Below, piece by piece: positions 28,289-36,889 of a stretch of DNA of 64,000 bases. Within the stretch, counting starts at the first letter, position 1. Each line of letters opens with the position of its first letter. The notes under the pieces were generated by a model that saw only the letters and a list, made by a program, of their open reading frames with translations, did not search any database and had not been told where the DNA came from. The DNA is from JBKEDS01 sp047975545 (GTDB lineage: Bacteria > Bacteroidota > Bacteroidia > Flavobacteriales > Flavobacteriaceae), in contig JBKEDS010000046.1 in assembly GCA_047975545.1 (NCBI GenBank), positions 34,400 to 98,399 on the forward strand, given 5' to 3'. The position numbers and the translations under genes were made by a program.

Positions 28289-28489
28289 ATGGCAGTATTA
28301 AAAGTAATTGAAGTATTATCAAACTCCGAAAAAAGCTGGGAAGACGCTACCAAAAAAGCGGTAAAACAAGCCGCTAAAAGCGTAAAAAACATTCGTTCGG
28401 TTTATGTGCAGGATCAAAGCGCATCTGTTAAAAACAACGAAGTAACCGAGTTTAGGGTAAACCTAAAAATAACCTTTGAAATAGAATAA
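28289..28489 (+). CDS. Dodecin family flavin-binding protein
   Basis: 66 residues, the dodecin length, with the family pattern MAVLKVIEVLSNSEKSWEDA and FRVNLKITFEIE. Dodecins form hollow dodecamers that sequester flavins or, in some cases, CoA; they act as small storage or buffering proteins. It is 84 nt after the Nfu gene on the same strand. Confidence 0.93.
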   Translation: MAVLKVIEVLSNSEKSWEDATKKAVKQAAKSVKNIRSVYVQDQSASVKNNEVTEFRVNLKITFEIE

Positions 28490-28534
28490 ACATTTTTTTT
28501 CCAAAAAACATTGAAAACTGTTTGAAAAGTGTGG

Positions 28535-28577
28535 TTTAAGTTAGGTGGCTTCGACAAGCTCAGCCACCTAACTTAAA
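28535..28577. repeat. Perfect hairpin repeat containing TTCGACAAGCTCAG
   Basis: A 16-bp perfect inverted repeat (left arm TTTAAGTTAGGTGGCT at 28535-28550, right arm to 28577) encloses the loop TCGACAAGCTC. The core GGCTTCGACAAGCTCAGCC is a widespread bacterial interspersed repeat (from memory). Followed by seven A, it can terminate transcription from the minus side and is a plausible stop for the dodecin mRNA as well. Confidence 0.7.
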
Positions 28578-28657
28578 AAAAGAAAGGCACTTTTCAGGCG
28601 GTTTGTTTTTTAAACAAACTTTAACCTAAAATAAAAGTATTAACGTTATTAGGATTT

Positions 28658-28665
28658 TAACTTTG
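28658..28665 (+). promoter_or_regulatory. -7 box before the MscS gene
   Basis: TAACTTTG matches TAnnTTTG, 28 nt before the ATG. No clear TTG element upstream. Confidence 0.4.
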
Positions 28666-28693
28666 GATCCGAAACTAAAAATTAAAATTAAAA

Positions 28694-29509
28694 ATGAATT
28701 TTGAAAACATCGATTACAGCAAATTAACTACATTGGCAACCGAGTACGGTTTAAGAATATTAGGCGCCATAATTATATGGGTTATAGGTTCGTGGGTTAT
28801 TAAACGGCTATTAGGGGCCGCCAAAAAAGTCATGGCAAAGCGCGATATGGAAGTTAGCCTCCAAAAATTCTTGGCCAATCTTTTGGGCTGGACCTTAAAA
28901 ATATTGTTAATCCTTGCCATTTTATCTAAACTTGGGGTAGAAACCACATCGTTTGCCGCCATTTTGGCCGCAGCCGGTCTGGCCGTTGGTATGGCTTTGC
29001 AAGGCTCGTTGGGCAATTTTGCCGGAGGTGTTTTAATTATGCTTTTCAAGCCCTTTAAGGTTGGCGATTTAATTGAAGCCCAAGGCGCCATAGGCGTAGT
29101 AAAGGAAATTGAAATTTTTACCACAAAACTTACCGGCCTATCCAATAGGGAAATTATTGTGCCTAACGGTGCCCTGTCCAACGGCAACATAATAAACTAC
29201 ACTACCGAAGGTACACGCCGTGTCGATTTGGTTTTTGGCGTAAGCTACGATTCCGATATTAAACAAGCTAAAAACGTTATTATGAACGTGCTTACCTCGC
29301 ACCCCAAAGTGTTAAAGGACCCTACTCCTGCGGTTACCGTTTTGGAGTTGGCCGATAGTTCGGTTAATTTTGCCACACGCCCTTGGTGCAAAAGCGAAGA
29401 TTATTGGGATGTTTATTTTGAAGTTACCGAAAACGTAAAACTGGCTCTTGATGCCGCCGGTATTGAAATACCATATCCGCACAGTGTGGAAATACAGAAA
29501 AAAGGATAA
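28694..29509 (+). CDS. Small-conductance mechanosensitive channel, MscS family
   Basis: 271 residues, close to E. coli MscS. It has three membrane segments (about 16-34, 60-80 and 84-108); the pore-lining third has the glycine/alanine pattern AVGMALQGSLGNFAGGV. The beta domain follows (FKVGDLIEAQGAIGVVKEI, IIVPNGALSNGNIINYT). The channel opens under membrane tension to relieve osmotic downshock. The gene is monocistronic, ending in a strong terminator. Confidence 0.94.
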   Translation: MNFENIDYSKLTTLATEYGLRILGAIIIWVIGSWVIKRLLGAAKKVMAKRDMEVSLQKFLANLLGWTLKILLILAILSKLGVETTSFAAILAAAGLAVGMALQGSLGNFAGGVLIMLFKPFKVGDLIEAQGAIGVVKEIEIFTTKLTGLSNREIIVPNGALSNGNIINYTTEGTRRVDLVFGVSYDSDIKQAKNVIMNVLTSHPKVLKDPTPAVTVLELADSSVNFATRPWCKSEDYWDVYFEVTENVKLALDAAGIEIPYPHSVEIQKKG

Positions 29510-29534
29510 CATTTATTAAACTTTTTATGAGGAG

Positions 29535-29566
29535 CCTCCAATGTTTTAAAACATTGGAGGTTTTTT
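29535..29566 (+). terminator. Intrinsic terminator of the MscS gene, overlapping the tsaB stop
   Basis: CCTCCAATGTT and AACATTGGAGG form an 11-bp perfect stem around a short AT loop, followed by six T. The T run overlaps the stop codon of the convergent tsaB gene. Confidence 0.85.
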
Positions 29567-30230
29567 ATTTCTGAGGTTTTAAAGCCACAAAATCCTTTAG
29601 GTAATACGGTTCAAAATATGCAACGTCTTCAATGTCGTTTTTTTGGTGTTTAGTGTATGCCAATGCGCCCATTTCGTTGGCCGATGGCAATTTGCCTTCG
29701 ATAAAAACAGCGTTTTTGTGCAGTATAAGGGCTTTTGTTTTTTCTACGCCGTTGCCTATAAAATACACACGTTCTTCACTTAAATATTCCGCAAAAGCGT
29801 GTTCATCGAGAATTTGGGCTTCAATAGCCCTAACAGTTTTATATTGAAAGTTGAAAACGGCCGAATATACTTCCATACGGCGGGCGTCCAACATGGGAAT
29901 AATGTAACCTTTGTCGGTTTTTACCTGATGCGCCAAAGCTTCTAAAGTGGATACGGAAATTAACGGAATATTAAGCGCATAGGCCAAGCCCTTGGCTGCC
30001 GAAACCCCAATGCGCAAGCCCGTGTACGAACCCGGGCCCTTGCTTACGGCAATGGCTTTTAATTGCGAGGGCTGCACGTTGGTTTCCTTTAGAATACGGT
30101 CTATGTATACGTGTAAGCGTTCGGCGTGCGAATAGTTGTTGCCGTAATCTTCCAACAGGGCAATGGTTTTGCCGTTTTTGGATAGGGCAACCGAACAGTT
30201 GGTCGTGGCGGTTTCAATACTTAAAATCAA
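29565..30230 (-). CDS. tsaB: tRNA threonylcarbamoyladenosine biosynthesis protein TsaB
   Basis: 221 residues, the usual TsaB length. It has the ASKHA N-terminal motif ILSIETATTNCSVAL, the family signature AISKGPGSYTGLRIG (here AVSKGPGSYTGLRIG, near residue 63) and a C-terminal half lacking the metal-binding HxxxH of TsaD. TsaB is the partner of TsaD and TsaE in making t6A37 on ANN-decoding tRNAs. A repeat cluster lies directly upstream. Confidence 0.94.
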   Translation of the reverse strand: MILSIETATTNCSVALSKNGKTIALLEDYGNNYSHAERLHVYIDRILKETNVQPSQLKAIAVSKGPGSYTGLRIGVSAAKGLAYALNIPLISVSTLEALAHQVKTDKGYIIPMLDARRMEVYSAVFNFQYKTVRAIEAQILDEHAFAEYLSEERVYFIGNGVEKTKALILHKNAVFIEGKLPSANEMGALAYTKHQKNDIEDVAYFEPYYLKDFVALKPQK

Positions 30231-30276
30231 AATATATAAAAGGGGTTAGTGTTATGTCAACTCTGAAATTTAATAT

Positions 30277-30347
30277 AGAGATTGCTTCGTCGTCGTGCCT
30301 CCTTCTCGCAATGACGTCATTGTTGCGACAACGGAGGAAGCAATCCC
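30277..30347. repeat. Head-to-head pair of the GTCATTGCGA...GAAGCAATC repeat
   Basis: A reverse copy (30277-30315) is joined directly to a forward copy (30316-30347). Together they form a large imperfect palindrome starting GATTGCTTC and ending GAAGCAATC. They fill the gap between tolC-like and tsaB genes, which are both on the minus strand. Confidence 0.75.
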
Positions 30348-30374
30348 ATCCGTCAATTTTAATTTGACTTAACA

Positions 30375-31718
30375 TTAGTCGTTGCTAAGTACAATGGGCT
30401 TGCCAAGGTAAAAGTCCAATACTTTTGTTTTAAAAATAAAATCGTACTTGGCGTTAATTAGTTTGGATTGGGCGTTGATGTACTGAATCCTGGACTGCTC
30501 CAAATCAAAAGCATTCATAGCGCCAAAGGTATAACGTTCTTGCGAATTTTTAAAGGCCAGTTCCTGTGCGGTCATGGCTTTTTTCGAGGCTTCGTAAGCC
30601 TTAAAAGCGGCTTGGGCATCGGTAAAAGCGTTTTGTATGGTAGCCTCTAAATCCAACTTAGCTTGTTCCAGTTCCAACTGCGCAGTTTGTTCCTGGATGT
30701 GGGCTTTGGCCACGGCCGTTTTATTTTGAAATTGCGAAAATATGGGAATGTTAAGCCCCAAGCTAAAACTATGTGCCTTTTGATCGTTTAACTGATTGAA
30801 AAACGAGGCTTCGTTATCGGCTAAGTTGGAATAAAACACATTGGAACCAAAGCCATAGCTAAACGATACGCTTGGCATGTATCCCGCTTTATTTACTTCG
30901 GTATTTAGTTCGGCCTGTTCTATGCCTTTTTTGGCAATTTTTATTTCGTTTCGATTACTGAAGGCGAAATCTAAAATGGGTTGTATGTCGTTGTAAAGCA
31001 ATGCCGACGAGGGCATATCAACATTAATCATTTCAACTTGAAAACCTTTATACGATACTTGCAATATTTGCGATAGGGTTAAAAGCGCCAAATTGTAATT
31101 GTTTTCGGCCACAGTTTGGCTTTGTTCGTCCGAGGCCAGGGTGGCCTCGGCATCGTAAACATTGGCTTTGGGTTGTGCACCGGCATCGACCAAACTATTT
31201 ACTTGTTCCAATTGTTTTTTTGAAAATACGACTTGCTCTTTGGCAGTTTCCAAATTTTCTTTATTGAATAAAACGTTTAAATAAGCATTGGCTACGTTTA
31301 GGGAAATATCGTCCTTTAGTTTGTTTAACTCCAAAGCATTTTGTTCTTGGGCCAACAAGGACTGCTTGTATAAATTGGTCGTTCTAAACCCGTTAAACAC
31401 ATTTTGACGAACTTGTATTCCAATATTTGTTGAGTGCGTTGTGCGGTCGGCAAACTGCCCTTGAAACAGCTCTTGGTTACCCAAGCCTAAATTTTGGCTG
31501 GCACTGGCGCTTACCGATGGTAAAAACCCGCCTTTGGCCGAAATTACATCCTGTTGCCCCGATAGTGCGGCATTGTCCAGTTTTTGAACGGAAATGTTAT
31601 GCTCCAAAGCATAATCGACACATTCTTGAAGGGTCCAGATTTTATCTTGAGCCATTAGGCTTGTACTTACCAATATTCCTACTAATACAAATGTTATTTT
31701 AAATAATATACGTTTCAT
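30375..31718 (-). CDS. TolC-family outer-membrane efflux protein
   Basis: 447 residues: a signal peptide (about 1-23, ending LMAQ) and two homologous halves of coiled helices with the TolC-type features WTLQECVDYALEHNISVQ and ERYTFGAMNAFDLEQSRIQY. TolC trimers form the outer-membrane duct of tripartite exporters. It is the last gene of a five-gene minus-strand operon with the adaptor starting 4 nt upstream. Confidence 0.93.
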   Translation of the reverse strand: MKRILFKITFVLVGILVSTSLMAQDKIWTLQECVDYALEHNISVQKLDNAALSGQQDVISAKGGFLPSVSASASQNLGLGNQELFQGQFADRTTHSTNIGIQVRQNVFNGFRTTNLYKQSLLAQEQNALELNKLKDDISLNVANAYLNVLFNKENLETAKEQVVFSKKQLEQVNSLVDAGAQPKANVYDAEATLASDEQSQTVAENNYNLALLTLSQILQVSYKGFQVEMINVDMPSSALLYNDIQPILDFAFSNRNEIKIAKKGIEQAELNTEVNKAGYMPSVSFSYGFGSNVFYSNLADNEASFFNQLNDQKAHSFSLGLNIPIFSQFQNKTAVAKAHIQEQTAQLELEQAKLDLEATIQNAFTDAQAAFKAYEASKKAMTAQELAFKNSQERYTFGAMNAFDLEQSRIQYINAQSKLINAKYDFIFKTKVLDFYLGKPIVLSND

Positions 31719-31721
31719 CTG

Positions 31722-32843
31722 TTATCTTCTGTTTTCTTCTTCGTTATCGTCTTCGGAGGCTTTGTTCCAAACTTTAACTTTATCGCCTTCTTTTAAACCT
31801 TCGGTAATTTCAACGTTTATACCGTCGGACAGCCCTAAGGTTACATCTACTTTTTTGTATTTGCCTTCGCCTTCCAATATTTCAACAAAAGGTGCTTCGG
31901 TAATGCGGTTATATTGAAGCAACGCTTCCCTGATGGCAAAAACACTGTCTTTGGCTTCAATATCTATTTCGGCATTGGCACTGTACCCGGCACGTATTTT
32001 GGTGTCGGCATTAATATCGACATCGGCTTTTATGGTAAATTGTACGGCACCGTTTTCCTCAATGCCCTTTGGCGCTACAAAGGTTAACTTAGCGGGAAAT
32101 TCCTTGTCCTTTATAGCGCCTATAACCACCTTAATAGCTTCGCCTTCGGTAAGCTTTCCTACTTCGGCCTCATCTACCTTGCCCTCAAAAATCATAACAC
32201 TCATATCGGCAATGGTGGCAATGGTGGTACCATCGTTAAAGTTGTTGCTTTCAATAACTTGGTCGCCCTCGCGAACGGGAATTTCCAATATAGTTCCCGA
32301 AATTTGCGCTACAATACTGGTATTGGCCATATTACCACCAGACAAGGAGCCTTGTTTTATAATTTGATAATCGTTTTGGGCTTGGACCAAGTTTTCCTTA
32401 GCTTGATTGAAGGACAACTCGCTGTTTTCGAAATCCTGTGTTGAAATAACACCCTTATCAAACAAGCTTTTGTTCCGGTCGTACAATATTTTAGAATTAT
32501 CAAACGAAAGTTTTGCCGTTTTAATGCGGCTGTTGGCACTTACCAAACTTTGTTCGTCCGGTACTACCCGAATGGTGGCTATTAAATCGCCTTTTTGCAC
32601 CAAATCGCCTTCTTCTACCAAAATTTTATCTACAATTCCCGTTATTTGGGGCTTTAGTTCGATTTCTTCTTCCGGATTTAGTTTTCCCGTAGCCACGGCT
32701 TTGGTGTTAATAGAGGTGTAGAATGGTTCTTCAACTTCAAAATCCTCGATAGCCTTGGAATTGGCGTCCTTAAAGTATTTTAATACGATTAATAATAGGA
32801 TTAAAACAACGATTCCTAAAATAATTTTTACTGTTTTGTTCAT
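31722..32843 (-). CDS. MacA/HlyD-type periplasmic adaptor
   Basis: 373 residues. It has an N-terminal membrane anchor (about 6-23), a split lipoyl domain (GIVDKILVEEGDLVQKGDL and its partner GTILEIPVREGDQV) separated by a coiled-coil hairpin (about 105-165), then a beta-barrel and membrane-proximal domain. The adaptor links the inner-membrane ABC pump to TolC. It is followed 4 nt later by the tolC-like gene and preceded by two MacB-type permeases, so the operon encodes a complete MacAB-TolC-like system. Confidence 0.93.
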   Translation of the reverse strand: MNKTVKIILGIVVLILLLIVLKYFKDANSKAIEDFEVEEPFYTSINTKAVATGKLNPEEEIELKPQITGIVDKILVEEGDLVQKGDLIATIRVVPDEQSLVSANSRIKTAKLSFDNSKILYDRNKSLFDKGVISTQDFENSELSFNQAKENLVQAQNDYQIIKQGSLSGGNMANTSIVAQISGTILEIPVREGDQVIESNNFNDGTTIATIADMSVMIFEGKVDEAEVGKLTEGEAIKVVIGAIKDKEFPAKLTFVAPKGIEENGAVQFTIKADVDINADTKIRAGYSANAEIDIEAKDSVFAIREALLQYNRITEAPFVEILEGEGKYKKVDVTLGLSDGINVEITEGLKEGDKVKVWNKASEDDNEEENRR

Positions 32844-32858
32844 TTTTATCTTGGTTGA

Positions 32859-34103
32859 TTATTCTTCTCGTAATGCTTCTATGGGTTTTATGCTGGTAGC
32901 CCTAAAGGCGGGTATCAAGCCAATTAAAGTACCCAAAATAACTAATATAATTAGGGCTATAAAAACCACTGCGATAGATACCGATGGGTTTACCAATGCG
33001 GCTTCGCTGCCCTGCCCGAACATGGTGTTTAACAAAATTAAAATCCATCCGCCCGTAATAATGCCAAAAATACCGGCTACAATGGTTAAAAATACGGCTT
33101 CGACCACGATTTGGCGTTTTATTTCGAACGGCGTAGCTCCCAAGGCACGGCGTACACCTATTTCCTTGGTGCGTTCCTTAACGGTAATAAGTAGGATATT
33201 GCCAATGGCGAACACGCCCGCTATTAGGGTGGCAATGCCTACGAACCAGGTTAAAAACTGCATGCCAGTTAAAAACCCGGTCATTTTTTTAAATTCCTTG
33301 CCCAGGTTAAAACTGCCAAAGGCGCGGCTGTCGTCGGGGTGGATGTTGTTAAGGTTTTTAAGCAACAGTTTGGCATCCTGTTCAATTTGTTTGATGTTGT
33401 ATTCGGGTTTTCCCGTAATCATCATCCAGCCAATTTTGTCGCCCGTATTATAGATTTGCTGAAAGGTTGTAAACGGAATGTGCATGTCCTGAGATGGCCC
33501 CATATTAACGTTGCCCACATCGAAAACACCAATAACCTTAAAGTTAACGTCGTTAATAACAATGTACTGGCCTATGGTTTCGGCATTTGCTTCGAATAAT
33601 TGCTTGTAAACATCTTCCGAAATAACCACCACTTTTTTATTGCCGTCTATATCGTTTTGGTTTATAAAGCGGCCGTGGATTAATTTTTTCTTTTGAAGCT
33701 GGTCCAACAACGGATAATCGCCCGCCATACGGAAATTGCCCGTTAAAAAATCCTTGGTAGCCGTTACGGTACGCTGGTTACGGGGCAGCACAAACTCTAC
33801 GCCTTCGACGTTTGCCGCAATTTTATCGGTATCGGATAAGGATAATTCCACGGTACGCCCTTCCTGAAAGCCTTTAAAGGGTTTGCCCGTGGTTTGCCCC
33901 CACATAAAAACGGTATTGGTGGCAAAATCGCCAAATAGGCGGTTAAAGGCGTTTTCCAAGCCCCGTGCCGAACCCAATAGCCCAATGAGCAATAAAATAC
34001 CCCACCAAACGCCAACCATGGTAAGGATGGACCTTAACTTGTTTTTGTTAAAGCTATCGAATACTTCCTGCCATGTGTCCCTATCGAATAAAAATCTAAA
34101 CAT
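32859..34103 (-). CDS. MacB-type ABC transporter permease (second copy)
   Basis: 414 residues with one N-terminal membrane segment, a large periplasmic MacB-type domain (about 45-270) and three C-terminal segments, including the VKERTKEIGVRRALGATPFEI coupling helix, here written VKERTKEIGVRRALGA. The fold is that of a mechanotransmission ABC protein: ATP hydrolysis moves the periplasmic part without substrate passing through the membrane domain. It starts 2 nt after its paralogue at 34105; the two could form a heterodimer. Confidence 0.92.
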   Translation of the reverse strand: MFRFLFDRDTWQEVFDSFNKNKLRSILTMVGVWWGILLLIGLLGSARGLENAFNRLFGDFATNTVFMWGQTTGKPFKGFQEGRTVELSLSDTDKIAANVEGVEFVLPRNQRTVTATKDFLTGNFRMAGDYPLLDQLQKKKLIHGRFINQNDIDGNKKVVVISEDVYKQLFEANAETIGQYIVINDVNFKVIGVFDVGNVNMGPSQDMHIPFTTFQQIYNTGDKIGWMMITGKPEYNIKQIEQDAKLLLKNLNNIHPDDSRAFGSFNLGKEFKKMTGFLTGMQFLTWFVGIATLIAGVFAIGNILLITVKERTKEIGVRRALGATPFEIKRQIVVEAVFLTIVAGIFGIITGGWILILLNTMFGQGSEAALVNPSVSIAVVFIALIILVILGTLIGLIPAFRATSIKPIEALREE

Positions 34104-34104
34104 A

Positions 34105-35334
34105 CTAATCGTTTCTTAAGGCTACTATGGGTTTTATTTGCGATGCTTTTTTTGCGGGCAAATATCCCGCAATGGCGCCCGCAACAATTAGGGTTATGGT
34201 GGCGCTAACCACCAAACTGGTGCTTATGCCCGGGTCCTTTATAAAATAGGTTTCCAAGCTGGGGCCAACCAACTCCAAAACGCCCATACCTATTAACAAG
34301 CCCACATATCCGGCTATGGCCGTGATGATAATGGATTCCAAAATAATAATTAACACAATAGACCTTGGCGTTGCGCCCAAGGCCTTACGGATACCGATTT
34401 CCTTGGTGCGCTCTTTCACTATAAAAATCATAATGTTGCTAATGCCTACAATGCCTGCTATTAAAGTGCCAAACCCTATAACCAAAATAATTACGGTTAA
34501 GCTGGCCGTCATGATGTCGATTTGTTTGGTGCCTTCGGCCATATTCCAAATACGGATGGCGCGTTGGTCGCTACCCGCTACCGAGAACCGTTGTTTTAGC
34601 TTGGAAACAATGGCATTGCCAAAGGACAGGGCTTCATCGGAATTCATTTCTGGATTGTAGGTTAGGTGCATCATATCCACATAATCGTTATTGCCGTACA
34701 CAAATTGTGTTGTGGTAATGGGCATGTAAATAACGCGTTCTTCGCTATCGCCTTCATCATCGGTAAAAACGCCCACAATTTTATACTGGATGCCGCCTAT
34801 GTTAATGTATTTGCCAAGGGGTTTTTCTTTTAAAAATAAATCGTTCTCAACGGTTTTTCCTATTACAACTACCTTGGTTCGGTTTTGTATGTCGTTGTAG
34901 TTTATGTAGCGCCCTTCTTCAACTTTATTGTTTTCAATAAACATATATTCGGGATAAACGCCACGGACTTCATAGGTGCTTTCCTCGCCACGGTACGACA
35001 CAAAGGAGCTTCGGTTTACTTTTGAGGTAATGTATTGGACCTTATCGCCAAATTCGTCGAGGATAAAATTTCGGTCGTCGGTTTTAAATTGTATCCGCCG
35101 GCCTACCTGCATGCCTTGATAGGCTTTGGACGTGGTGCCGGGATAAATAACAATGGAGTTGTTGGCATCGGTACCAAAGGCTTCGTTAAAAGTGTTTTTT
35201 AAGCCGTTGGCAATACCAAAAAGAATAGCAAACAATAAAATAGCAAATGCCACCGTAAAGCCTGATAGTAGGCTTCGAGTTCGGTTTTTATTGATGCTTT
35301 GGAATATTTCGCGCCAAAGGTCTAAATCAAACAT
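34105..35334 (-). CDS. MacB-type ABC transporter permease (first copy)
   Basis: 409 residues with the same layout as the next gene: an N-terminal segment, a periplasmic MacB domain and three C-terminal segments with VKERTKEIGIRKALGA. It is clearly paralogous to the permease at 32859. The ATG overlaps the stop of the ATPase gene by 8 nt. A separate ATPase with two different permeases differs from E. coli MacB, where one polypeptide has both. The exported substrate cannot be told. Confidence 0.92.
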   Translation of the reverse strand: MFDLDLWREIFQSINKNRTRSLLSGFTVAFAILLFAILFGIANGLKNTFNEAFGTDANNSIVIYPGTTSKAYQGMQVGRRIQFKTDDRNFILDEFGDKVQYITSKVNRSSFVSYRGEESTYEVRGVYPEYMFIENNKVEEGRYINYNDIQNRTKVVVIGKTVENDLFLKEKPLGKYINIGGIQYKIVGVFTDDEGDSEERVIYMPITTTQFVYGNNDYVDMMHLTYNPEMNSDEALSFGNAIVSKLKQRFSVAGSDQRAIRIWNMAEGTKQIDIMTASLTVIILVIGFGTLIAGIVGISNIMIFIVKERTKEIGIRKALGATPRSIVLIIILESIIITAIAGYVGLLIGMGVLELVGPSLETYFIKDPGISTSLVVSATITLIVAGAIAGYLPAKKASQIKPIVALRND

Positions 35335-36028
35335 AGTGTTCGGCTCTAACTTGGGTTACTTTTTTGTCTTCCATAATAACCCCATCCTTTAGGCGTACAA
35401 TGCGCTTGCACATATTGGCAATATCCTCCTCGTGGGTTACCATTAAAATGGTTTTGCCTTCGTCGTTTAACTGTTGGATAAAGGCCATAATATCGTAGGA
35501 TGTTGTGGTATCCAATGCTCCGGTAGGTTCGTCGGCCAACAATAGTTTGGGGTTTGCGGCCAATGCCCGGGCAATGGCAACACGTTGTTTTTGCCCGCCG
35601 GAAAGTTCGTTTGGCAGGTGGTGCGCCCAATCGGTTAGGCCTACTTTTCCTAAATGAAACAGCGCTTTTTCTTGACGTTCTTTCCGTTTTAAACCTTGGT
35701 AATATAAGGGTAAGGCCACGTTTTCCAAAGCGTTTTTATAATTGATAAGGTTGAAGGATTGAAATATAAACCCGAGAAATTTGTTTCGGTAAATAGCGGC
35801 TTTTTTTTCGGTAAGGTTTTTAATGGGTACGCCATCGAGTATATAATCGCCGGAGTCGGCTTCGTCCAACATACCTATAATATTAAGTAGCGTAGATTTA
35901 CCCGAACCCGACGAGCCCATAATGGCTACCATTTCGCCCTCATCAACCGAAAGGTCTATGCCTTTTAAAACGTGCAGACTGGAATCGCCAATGGGATAGG
36001 ATTTGTGTAAATCTTTAATTTTCAGCAT
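35327..36028 (-). CDS. ABC transporter ATP-binding protein, MacB/LolD type
   Basis: 233 residues with Walker A GSSGSGKST (38-46), the signature LSGGQKQRVAIARAL (about 142-156), Walker B LLLADEPTGALD and the H-loop VTHEE. It energises the two permeases encoded next. It is the first gene of the operon; 96 nt separate it from the small gene upstream, and no consensus TAnnTTTG box is seen there. Confidence 0.95.
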   Translation of the reverse strand: MLKIKDLHKSYPIGDSSLHVLKGIDLSVDEGEMVAIMGSSGSGKSTLLNIIGMLDEADSGDYILDGVPIKNLTEKKAAIYRNKFLGFIFQSFNLINYKNALENVALPLYYQGLKRKERQEKALFHLGKVGLTDWAHHLPNELSGGQKQRVAIARALAANPKLLLADEPTGALDTTTSYDIMAFIQQLNDEGKTILMVTHEEDIANMCKRIVRLKDGVIMEDKKVTQVRAEHYV

Positions 36029-36124
36029 GGTTGTTGTATTGTTAGGCTATATGTTATGGTAATTATATAAATAAGACTAATCTACTAAAGAATTGTTACA
36101 TGACACTTATAAAAAAAGTTTTTA

Positions 36125-36370
36125 TTATTTTTTTAACGCCTTGAACTTTCTGTAAATAAAATAAGCTATACCGCCTATTAATATATACGGAATGGCCATT
36201 AAATACACAATACCATCGTTAATGCCCTCAGCCGTGTTTTGGCCTTGCTCGGTTTCCAGCACGGCACGGCACATGGCACATTGGGCGGTTAGGACAAAAG
36301 GAAAAAGGTAAAAAGCAAATACAAACAGTAGCGCTTTTTTTATTGAATGATGTTTGTTTTTTGTTTTCAC
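36125..36370 (-). CDS. Small membrane protein with a CAMC motif
   Basis: 81 residues, not assigned to a named family. An N-terminal membrane or signal segment (about 12-29) ends in TAQCAMCRAVLE, where two Cys form a CxxC-type pair just outside the membrane. A second membrane segment (about 54-72) ends in a basic tail KKFKALKK. Small proteins of this sort are common in Flavobacteriia. The CxxC may bind metal or form a disulfide; that is inference. Confidence 0.75.
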   Translation of the reverse strand: MKTKNKHHSIKKALLFVFAFYLFPFVLTAQCAMCRAVLETEQGQNTAEGINDGIVYLMAIPYILIGGIAYFIYRKFKALKK

Positions 36371-36553
36371 TTTTTGTTTTCAAAAATAGTTAAAACTATG
36401 CTTTGCCGTATTTTTTTTCTATTTTTTTTAGACCACAAACCTGTCTGTTTCTATATAGGTACGCAAATATTACGCTGTATTTTAAACGCACTTTCAATTT
36501 ATGGGTTTCAGTCCGTAGAATAGTTTTCAAAAAAATAATTATAAAAACACTAG

Positions 36554-36582
36554 TTGCCAATTACAAATTGTTTTTACCTTTG
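36554..36582 (+). promoter_or_regulatory. Promoter of the TPP-riboswitch mRNA
   Basis: TTG (36554-36556) and TACCTTTG (36575-36582) lie 18 nt apart. The predicted start site, about 7 nt downstream, is just before the first riboswitch stem, which supports both predictions. Confidence 0.65.
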
Positions 36583-36591
36583 TGGCGTTCT

Positions 36592-36750
36592 CAAAAAGGG
36601 GTGCTTATACAGATTGCCGATTTACGATTTTGGGATTTACGATTTACGAACCAAGTTTGGAAATCCATAATCCATAATCTAAAGTCTAAAATCCAAAAGG
36701 CTGAGATCATACCCAATGAACCTGGAACAGGTAATGCTGTTTAGGGAAGG
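36592..36750 (+). promoter_or_regulatory. TPP riboswitch (THI element) with enlarged P3 arm
   Basis: The conserved blocks of the thiamine-pyrophosphate aptamer appear in order: GGGGTGC (36598-36604), then GGCTGAGA with following ATACCC (about 36699-36715), GAACCTGG (36719-36726) and TAATGCTGTTTAGGGAAGG (36732-36750). Between the first two blocks lies an enlarged P3 region of about 90 nt, with repeated GATTTACGATTT motifs facing AATCCATAATCC motifs that can pair imperfectly. The element sits 7-10 nt from the predicted start site and controls the TonB-dependent receptor at 36890. From 36371 to 36553 there is only AT-rich sequence and no gene I can support. Confidence 0.92.
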
Positions 36751-36823
36751 ACGAATTTAAAAACGATGCGTTTTTGCATCGGTAGATAGTCGACGCGTAG
36801 GCTGTTTTCAATTTTAAATTCGT
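36751..36823 (+). promoter_or_regulatory. Probable riboswitch expression platform
   Basis: ACGAATTTAAAA (36751-36762) and its exact complement TTTTAAATTCGT (36812-36823) can form a 12-bp stem; inside, CGATGC and GCATCG form a 6-bp hairpin. The left arm directly follows the last aptamer block, as expected for a switching stem. There is no T run, so translational control or 3' processing is more likely than termination. Confidence 0.5.
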
Positions 36824-36889
36824 TAAAAATCAATTATTAACCATAAAGAATAATTACCTCTTTTTATTCGATTATAATTCATAATCGTA

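Noticed and set aside
32755..33453. 232-codon plus-strand frame
   Set aside because: It lies opposite the MacB permease and has the basic, low-complexity look of an antisense shadow, with no motif.
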